DNA of 64,000 nt, taken from Dermanyssus gallinae (taxonomy: Eukaryota > Arthropoda > Arachnida > Mesostigmata > Dermanyssidae). The stretch lies in the NCBI GenBank assembly GCA_003439945.1, contig QVRM01004004.1, forward strand, positions 186,001 through 250,000, written 5' to 3'. Shown here one piece after another: positions 57,588 through 64,000 of this stretch. Made by a program: the position numbers and the translations under genes. The notes beneath the pieces were generated by a model. That model did no database searches. It worked only from the letters and a program-made list of their open reading frames with translations, and was not told the DNA's origin. The number at the start of each line of letters is the position of its first letter. Position 1 is the stretch's first letter.

Positions 57588-59660
57588 CAGAGGGTACTCA
57601 TTTAATTAGATTGAGCTCATGGGCTCACATGGTCTCTGAGAAGTCTTGTTTCGGAGTGAGAGCGAAATTACTACAATTTGTGACACTAGTGTTTTTGCCC
57701 GACATAGGAGCACAAAATGTGCTGTTGCGCGTGGTCGCGTACCGCAGTGGTGGAGTTCGGTGGCGCCACATGTTAACTGCATCGATGTATCTTCGCCACC
57801 ACCTCTATCGCGTTCTAACCACAACATGTGTATCATCATCACCATTATCAGGCATCCACACGCGGCGCACAGCTGTCATAAACATCGAAGACCACCTACG
57901 CTACCATGCGCGCCTCAATCGAACAATTCGAGCCATCTTCTTTGCGATTTTGCTACGTGCAAGACTTATCCCTGTATACTGTCCTTTTTGTTAAAATCGT
58001 TATTGTTACTATATCATGATGGCCCGGTACACAATTCGAGAGAAAGTTGACATCTCTCACATTTATGTTGAAGCACGGTGTAACGCATACGAAGGGCGAC
58101 GGCTATACCAGATGCGTTACCCGGATAGACACTTACCAAGTACTAACACGTTTGTGAACATACATCGTCACGTACGTGAAACTGGATCATACCATGGCCG
58201 TCACTACGACGCTGGTGGACCGAGGACAGCAAGAACACCAGCTATGGAAGAGCGCATCCTTCAGACAGTAGCCGATCATCCTTCAGCAAGCACGAGGGAA
58301 GTGGCCCGAAACGTTGGTGCAAGTTACAGTACCGTCCACAGGGTACTAAGAGCTGAAGGACCACACCCGTACCGACGGCAGCAGGTTCAAGCTTTGCAAA
58401 ATCCAGACTACAAACAACGGTTTGACTTCTGTAGCTGGTTTCTGCAGAAAGTAGAAGCCAATGCGGATTTCCCTGCCCTTGTGCTTTTCACCGATGAAGC
58501 TTGCTTTACACAAGGCGGTGTGTTTAATATGCACAACATCTATGATTGGGCAAGCGTGAACCCGCGTGTGACTCGCCAGCGTGGACGCCAGAGTCAATTC
58601 TCTGTGAATGTGTGGGCTGGCATCCTGAACAACTACCTCATAGGCCCACACATACTTCCTAACAGGTTGGATGGAGAAGCATACCTTACATTTCTGAGTG
58701 AAACATTTCCAGGACTGTTGGAAGGCGTTCCAGAAGGTGTTCGCGAGAGTATGTGGTTCCAGCACGACGGAGCGCCACCGCACACCACCACTCCCGTGCG
58801 CGATTACCTCAACGAGACCTTCGAGGATCGGTGGATTGGCCGGGGCGGGCCGATCGCTTAGCCACCGCGATCGACTGATTTAACAAGTCTCGATTTTTTT
58901 CTTTGGGGCCACCTAAAGAATCTAGTCTACAGGACTTCCGTCAAATCATGTGAGGAGCTGGTCACCAGAATAAACCTCGCTGCTGATGCTGTTCGAGCAA
59001 CGCCTTGCATATTTCAACAAGTCCAACAAAATCTCTGCAGGCGCTACCGAAAGTGTATAGAGGCTGGCGGAGACACGTTCGAGCTGTTACTGTAAGATAA
59101 TAAATAGTAGTGTGTTTTTCTAGAGCTATGACAAGTGGTTTATCTGAGTAGGTAATTTATGCATGCACTCAATCTCCGACATGCCCTCCGAAAAATCGTA
59201 ATTACTCCGCAACCACAGCTCGCATGGACATAAGTTTAGTACCAAAATGATCGCCATGAATTGCGCATTGTCTGAATATGTCCGTTTTGAGCGCTGTGAA
59301 TGGTTGTAGGGTTTTGATTCTAAAGTATTTGGCGTGAACGCTAATAAATAACTTTATTTTTGGCGAATTCTCTTCTAAGCGACCATGTCGCGTCTTCTGA
59401 CCGGCCCTGCATATTCTTCAGATGGAGCAGACTTTTATCACGAACACGATGGTGTTTTTGTCTAGGAAGACTGGTTGTCTCGCAACAGCACATTTTGTGC
59501 TCCTATGTCGGGCAAAAACACCAGTGTCACAAATTGTAGTAATTTCACTCTCACTCCGAAACAAGACTTCTAAGAGACCATGTTCCATTGGAAAAAATAT
59601 TTGCTTTAACGAGCTCTACAATTCTGTATATCGCGCTTCAAATCTTCCTGCAACACTCTG
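57588..59660 (+). mobile_element. DD41D Tc1/mariner-type element, near complete
   Basis: Terminal CAGAGGG... and ...CACTCTG border on TA. About 103-bp inverted repeats are clear at 57627-57729 and 59481-59583. It contains one transposase gene, spoiled by a single stop. It occupies the kinase intron 57431-62810 on the gene's strand. The outermost ends are inferred from similarity to the neighbouring foldback and are less certain than the 103-bp repeats. Confidence 0.8.
58016..59095 (+). pseudogene. DD41D transposase with one internal stop
   Basis: From ATG at 58016 the frame runs 281 codons, meets TAG at 58859-58861 where relatives have a tryptophan codon (IAWPPRS), then stays open to TAA at 59093-59095 (359 codons in all). 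N-terminal helix-turn-helix region about residues 1-125 (TREVARNVGASYSTVHRVL), D160 (LFTDEACF), D251 (QHDGAPPH), and D293 (SLDFFLWG) with 41 residues between the last two. Only this G-to-A-type change appears to inactivate it. No other break is seen. Confidence 0.88.
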
Positions 59661-59670
59661 TATATATATA

Positions 59671-60828
59671 CAGGGTCATTCAGGGAGTACTGTACTTCTT
59701 TCGAGGTTTGATAGAGCTCGGCAAGAAAATAATTTTTCCCTATTGAGGGAGGACGCGGAAACGTCTTGTTTAGGAGAGAGAATGAAGTTTATAAAAGTAG
59801 TTATTCAGCTTTTTTCTCCTACATAGTTGTGCGAAATCTACGTTTGCGGGAGAACCAGTCAACGCATGAAGGAATCGATTACACCGGCGTGTTCGGAGGA
59901 AAATTCTGCACAACGGAAGAAAGCTTGCGTAGCAAAAAGCGAATACACAGGTTGAGGAAAGTCATAAAAAGTCGATATGCTTTTATGTCGTACGTTAACG
60001 CTTTTTCGTGAAAAATCGTAAAATTTGTCCATTACGGCCAAAAATGTATGTCCAAAAGACCACTCTCACGCAATAGCAAATTTAATGCCCACCACTTTCG
60101 TACCAAAGTGATGATGCTGCGTTACGTAGTTGTCAAGTCACTAAGCTTTTTCGATAGCCATGTCGAAAGCGAAGACATGCATATTTGCATAGAGCGTATG
60201 AGAAAGTTAGGTACATATTTTGAGGTTTGGTAGAATTCAGCAAGAGAATAATTTTTCTTAGTGAAAGGAGGGAGCGGAAACGTCTTGGCAAATTTTGACG
60301 GTTCTGAACGTGAAAACTTGCACGAAAAACATAGTAACTATGATTGTCGAAAACGCTTAGTTTCTTGACAACTACGTAACGCAGCACCATCACCTTGGTA
60401 CGAAAGTGGTGGGCATTAAATTTGCTATTGCGTGAGAGTGGTCTTTTGGACGTACATTTTTGGTTGCAATGGAAAAATTTTACGATTTTTCATAAAAAAG
60501 CGTTAACGTAAAATATCGACTTTTCATGACTTTCCTTAATCTGGGTATTCGCTTTTTGCTACGCAAGCTATTGAAGTGCCTACGTTGTGCAGAATTTTCC
60601 TCCGAAGACGCCGGTGTAATCGGTTCCTTCATGCGTTGACTGGTTCTCCCACAAACGTAGATTTCGCACAACTATGTAAGGGAAAAAAAGCTGAATAACT
60701 ACTTTTATAAACTTCACTCTCTCTCCTAAACAAGACGTTTCCGCGTCCTCCCTCCATAGGGAAAAATTATTTTCTTGCCGAGCTCTATTAAACCTAGAAA
60801 GAAGTACAATACTCCCTGAATGACCCTG
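59671..60828. mobile_element. foldback element with about 490-bp inverted arms
   Basis: Begins CAGGGTCATTCAGGGAGTA and ends TACTCCCTGAATGACCCTG, both next to TATATA. The arms run to about 60165 and from about 60337. They contain sequences shared with the ends of the 4.7-9.8 kb DD41D element (TACGTAACGCAGCACCATCA). The centre holds a partial repeat of the outer arm (about 60222-60285). There is no transposase, so it is probably mobilised by the DD41D enzyme. Ten bp of TA repeat separate it from the preceding element. Confidence 0.88.
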
Positions 60829-60964
60829 TATATATATATATATATATATATATGGCTGTGCACTACAACTTTCTGTGATCATATATTAACTATTCACAGT
60901 GTTCACATGTAAGGAGACGATCATGCGGGTTTGGGAAAACAAGATATTTATAAAAACGAATATA

Positions 60965-62285
60965 CATAGTGTGTTCAAAACGTATCGCGACTTTTGTGTT
61001 TTTTCAAAAATTATTCATTTATTCATGAATATCTATTTTGTCCCCTTCAAAGTAATCCCCATGAGATATTATACACTTGTGCCAACGGTTTTTCCAATCT
61101 TCGAAGCACTTCAAAAAAACATTTTTTTTTATCTTGTTCAGCTCCTCCTTCGATGCCGTCTTTATCTCGTCAAGCGTAGCGTAACGTCGTCCTTTCATGG
61201 GCCTCTTCAGTTTAGGGAACAAGAAAAAGTCACAGGGGGCCAGATCTGGGGAATACGGTGGCTGCGGCATCATTAGTATGTTGTTTTTGGCCAAAAACTC
61301 GCGCACAAGCAACGATGTGTGAGCAGGGGCGTTATCGTGGTGCAAAAGCCAATTTTTGTTCTTCCACAAATCCGGGCGTTTCTGGCGGATTGCTTCGCGC
61401 AAATTGCGCATAACTTGCAGGTAATATTCCTTATTGACCGTTCTACCCTGTGGCAAGAACTCATGATGCACCACGCCCCTGCAATCGAAGAAAACTGTCA
61501 GCAAAACTTTCACATTCGACCGAACTTGGCGCGCTTTTTTCGGTCTTGGTTCGTGCGGCAGCTTCCATTGAGATGATTGAGCTTTGGTTTCCACGTCATA
61601 ACCATAAACCCACGATTCGTCACCAGTTATGACCCTCTGGAGCAAATTTGGGTCGTCGCGGACAGAGTCCAACATCTCATTAGCAATGTTCATGCGATGC
61701 TGTTTTTGGTCGCAATTGAGCAATTTTGGTACGAATTTCGCGGCGACCCGTCTCATGCCCAAATCATTGATAAAAATCGAATGGCACAAGCCAATCGATA
61801 TGTTTAGGTCCTCAGCAACTTCTCTAACGGTGATTCGACGATTGGCCAATACCATTTTCTCCACTTCATTAATTTTTTCGTCTGTTGTTGAAGTGCTCGG
61901 GCGTCCGGCACGCTCTTCGTCGTTCACATCTTCTCGGCCTTCTGAGAACATTTTGTACCACCGATAAACGTTGCTTCGGTCCAAGGTAGCTTCTCCGTAT
62001 GCCACAGTCAACATTCGGAATGCATCCGCGCACTTAATTTCGTTTTTCACACAAAATTTGATACAGGTTCTTTGATCCATTTTTTTGAATAGGTAAAAAT
62101 CGAAGACGATCCAAAACACGTGCAAGCAAAGCAGCTGTCAACAATTAAGTGAACATTCAAAATGGCCGAGCTTGTCGGCATAAGTGAGAGACATGAGTAC
62201 CAACATAACGCCACAAAAAATCGAAATCCGAATATACGTAACCCGCGAAAATTCAAAAGTCGCGATAACGATTGAACACACCTCG
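60965..62285 (-). mobile_element. mariner element, copy 3
   Basis: 1321 bp, the same length as copy 1, flanked by TA at 60963-60964 and 62286-62287. The ends have diverged: left CATAGTGTGTTCAAAACGTA, right containing GATAACGATTGAACACACCTCG-type changes, so the terminal repeats are imperfect. The transposase is intact. It is the third transposon in the kinase intron. Confidence 0.93.
61019..62080 (-). CDS. mariner transposase (DD34D), intact
   Basis: 353 residues from MDQRTC to the same C-terminus as copy 1. Same catalytic positions (D154, D249, D284) and no stop. It differs from copy 1 at scattered residues (for example SIGLCHS for SIGSCHS, NNILMM for NNTLMM, KNVFLK for KNGFLK). The protein could be active even if its own altered ends bind poorly. 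Confidence 0.94.
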   Translation of the reverse strand: MDQRTCIKFCVKNEIKCADAFRMLTVAYGEATLDRSNVYRWYKMFSEGREDVNDEERAGRPSTSTTDEKINEVEKMVLANRRITVREVAEDLNISIGLCHSIFINDLGMRRVAAKFVPKLLNCDQKQHRMNIANEMLDSVRDDPNLLQRVITGDESWVYGYDVETKAQSSQWKLPHEPRPKKARQVRSNVKVLLTVFFDCRGVVHHEFLPQGRTVNKEYYLQVMRNLREAIRQKRPDLWKNKNWLLHHDNAPAHTSLLVREFLAKNNILMMPQPPYSPDLAPCDFFLFPKLKRPMKGRRYATLDEIKTASKEELNKIKKNVFLKCFEDWKNRWHKCIISHGDYFEGDKIDIHE

Positions 62286-62287
62286 TA

Positions 62288-62810
62288 CATATAAGGGGTC
62301 GTTATAACGGAGAAAATGTGAAGCAATGTAGAGGTTATAGTTTTGATCAGGCTTAAGGTAAACGCCAGCAAAGCAGGTGGCAGGCTCTTATTATGTCCAA
62401 CGCCAAAAAGGTTATATAAAGAAATCACGTATATATACTAAAGAAATACACGCAAAAGTATACGCGTATAGATGAGGAGAAAAGCATATTCTTAAGGCCA
62501 ACCAAATACTACAGGGAGGCAGCCAAAAGTATCCCAAACGTAATTTAATTTATATGTAAGGCTAGTTTTCGACTTGAGACAAGAAAGAAGTGAATATATA
62601 GCATACTCCGAAAAGATAACTAAGTCAATATGATGTGAAACGTTGTGTGCCAGTGAAGTATTCGAACCGGACGCACAGAACAAAATGGAAATATGTTTAG
62701 CGAACAATTTTTTTTAAATGTGTTTTGATTTCACTTTGCTAAGCTTGTGCATACGTCCAACGTTTGCATATACATCATGTTTTCTTTCATATGGCTACCT
62801 TGTGGCACAG
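62288..62810. other. intronic sequence, no gene recognised
   Basis: End of the kinase intron, AT-rich. Confidence 0.5.
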
Positions 62811-63016
62811 CCCTCAAATGCGGTGATCCTGCCTGACTGCCGCGTAAAGTTGATCGATTTCGATACGGCAAAGTTGTGTGAGGCGCGTTTCGTACCCGCA
62901 GCATCGTTCTGGCGAAACACTTCACGCGAAATCGCCGATCGTGAACACGCTGGAACTCTTCATTTCTACGCTCCAGAGTCCGTTCGAAAAGAGCCCTACG
63001 GAAGAGCCATTGACTG
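62811..63016 (+). CDS. protein kinase exon: PSN, DFD and APE motifs
   Basis: Acceptor GTGGCACAG ends at 62810 and donor GACTG|GTACCG begins at 63017. Joined to 57430 it reads HRDVKPSNAVI, supplying the metal-binding Asn. Then VKLIDFDTAKLC: the DFG motif is DFD, keeping the metal-binding Asp but replacing the Gly. The activation segment of about 30 residues runs to HAGTLHFYAPESV (APE). RKEPYGRAIDW leads into helix F. The exon ends two bases into the second Trp region and is completed at 63953. If not spliced at 63017 the frame would meet TAG at 63045; the spliced reading gives a canonical domain. Confidence 0.9.
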
Positions 63017-63063
63017 GTACCGTTTGTACATAATGATGCATGAGTAGTGCATCGACTCCAGGC

Positions 63064-63952
<889 letters not shown>

Positions 63953-64000
63953 GTGGGCGCTGGGAGTGTCCACGTTTCAGATGGCCAACGGGTATATACC
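63953..64000 (+). CDS. protein kinase exon (partial): helix F onward
   Basis: Acceptor CCAATTTAAG ends at 63952. The first G completes TGG with the TG left by exon 62811-63016, then WALGVSTFQMANGYI follows. The junction reads GRAIDWWALGVSTFQMANGY, the expected DxWxxG helix F region. The exon runs off the window edge. Confidence 0.88.
   Translation, partial: MGAGSVHVSDGQRVYT

Noticed and set aside
63017..63047. Premature stop in the kinase (TAG at 63045)
   Set aside because: Splicing at 63017 to 63953 restores DWWALGV in phase, so the stop is intronic.

Overview
This is an intron-rich, AT-leaning animal nuclear sequence. It is dominated by transposable elements and (TA)n microsatellites. Mariner and Tc1-type transposons, several kinds of non-LTR retrotransposon (LINE), tRNA-derived SINEs and GT-AG introns point to an arthropod. 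The kinase gene (catalytic loop HRDVKPSN, metal motif DFD instead of DFG) recalls kinase families of mites and ticks, but that is from memory and unverified. No bacterial, organellar or viral gene was recognised.

Layout. 0.9-2.2 kb: an intact mariner (copy 1). 4.4-9.8 kb: a wrecked DD41D-type IS630/Tc1/mariner element, rebuilt with an inverted duplicate of its own 3' end, carrying a 56-bp minisatellite and interrupted by mariner copy 2 and a 5'-truncated LINE. 9.8-10.1 kb: two palindromes centred on TA repeats. 10-24 kb: mostly unassigned sequence, including a GC-rich stretch near 20.6-22.2 kb, with a decayed LINE at 15.8-17.7 kb that has a second LINE inserted into its active-site region. 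23-32.7 kb: SINEs, a pre-miRNA-like hairpin, MITEs and LINE fragments. 33.8-42 kb: weak candidate exons and a young LINE with an open ORF2 (38.9-42.0 kb). 42.7-50 kb: MITEs, more dead LINEs and one candidate exon.

The only cellular gene that can be assembled with confidence is a protein kinase on the plus strand. Its exons are 51977-52247, 56019-56098, 57170-57430, 62811-63016 and 63953-64000, continuing past the window. They join in phase and give the glycine loop, VxK lysine, HRD loop, DFD, APE and DWW motifs in order. Exons at 50853-50949 and 42709-42849 join in phase upstream. More distant candidates (35805-35866, 33813-34076, 14847-15081) are speculative. The largest assembled intron (57431-62810) holds a DD41D transposon, a foldback element and a third mariner, almost end to end; another (52248-56018) holds two SINEs and a dead LINE.

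The window therefore reads as a large host gene whose introns and 5' flank have absorbed repeated waves of TA-targeting DNA transposons and LINEs, some young (near-identical mariners, an open LINE ORF2, intact target-site duplications) and some very old.
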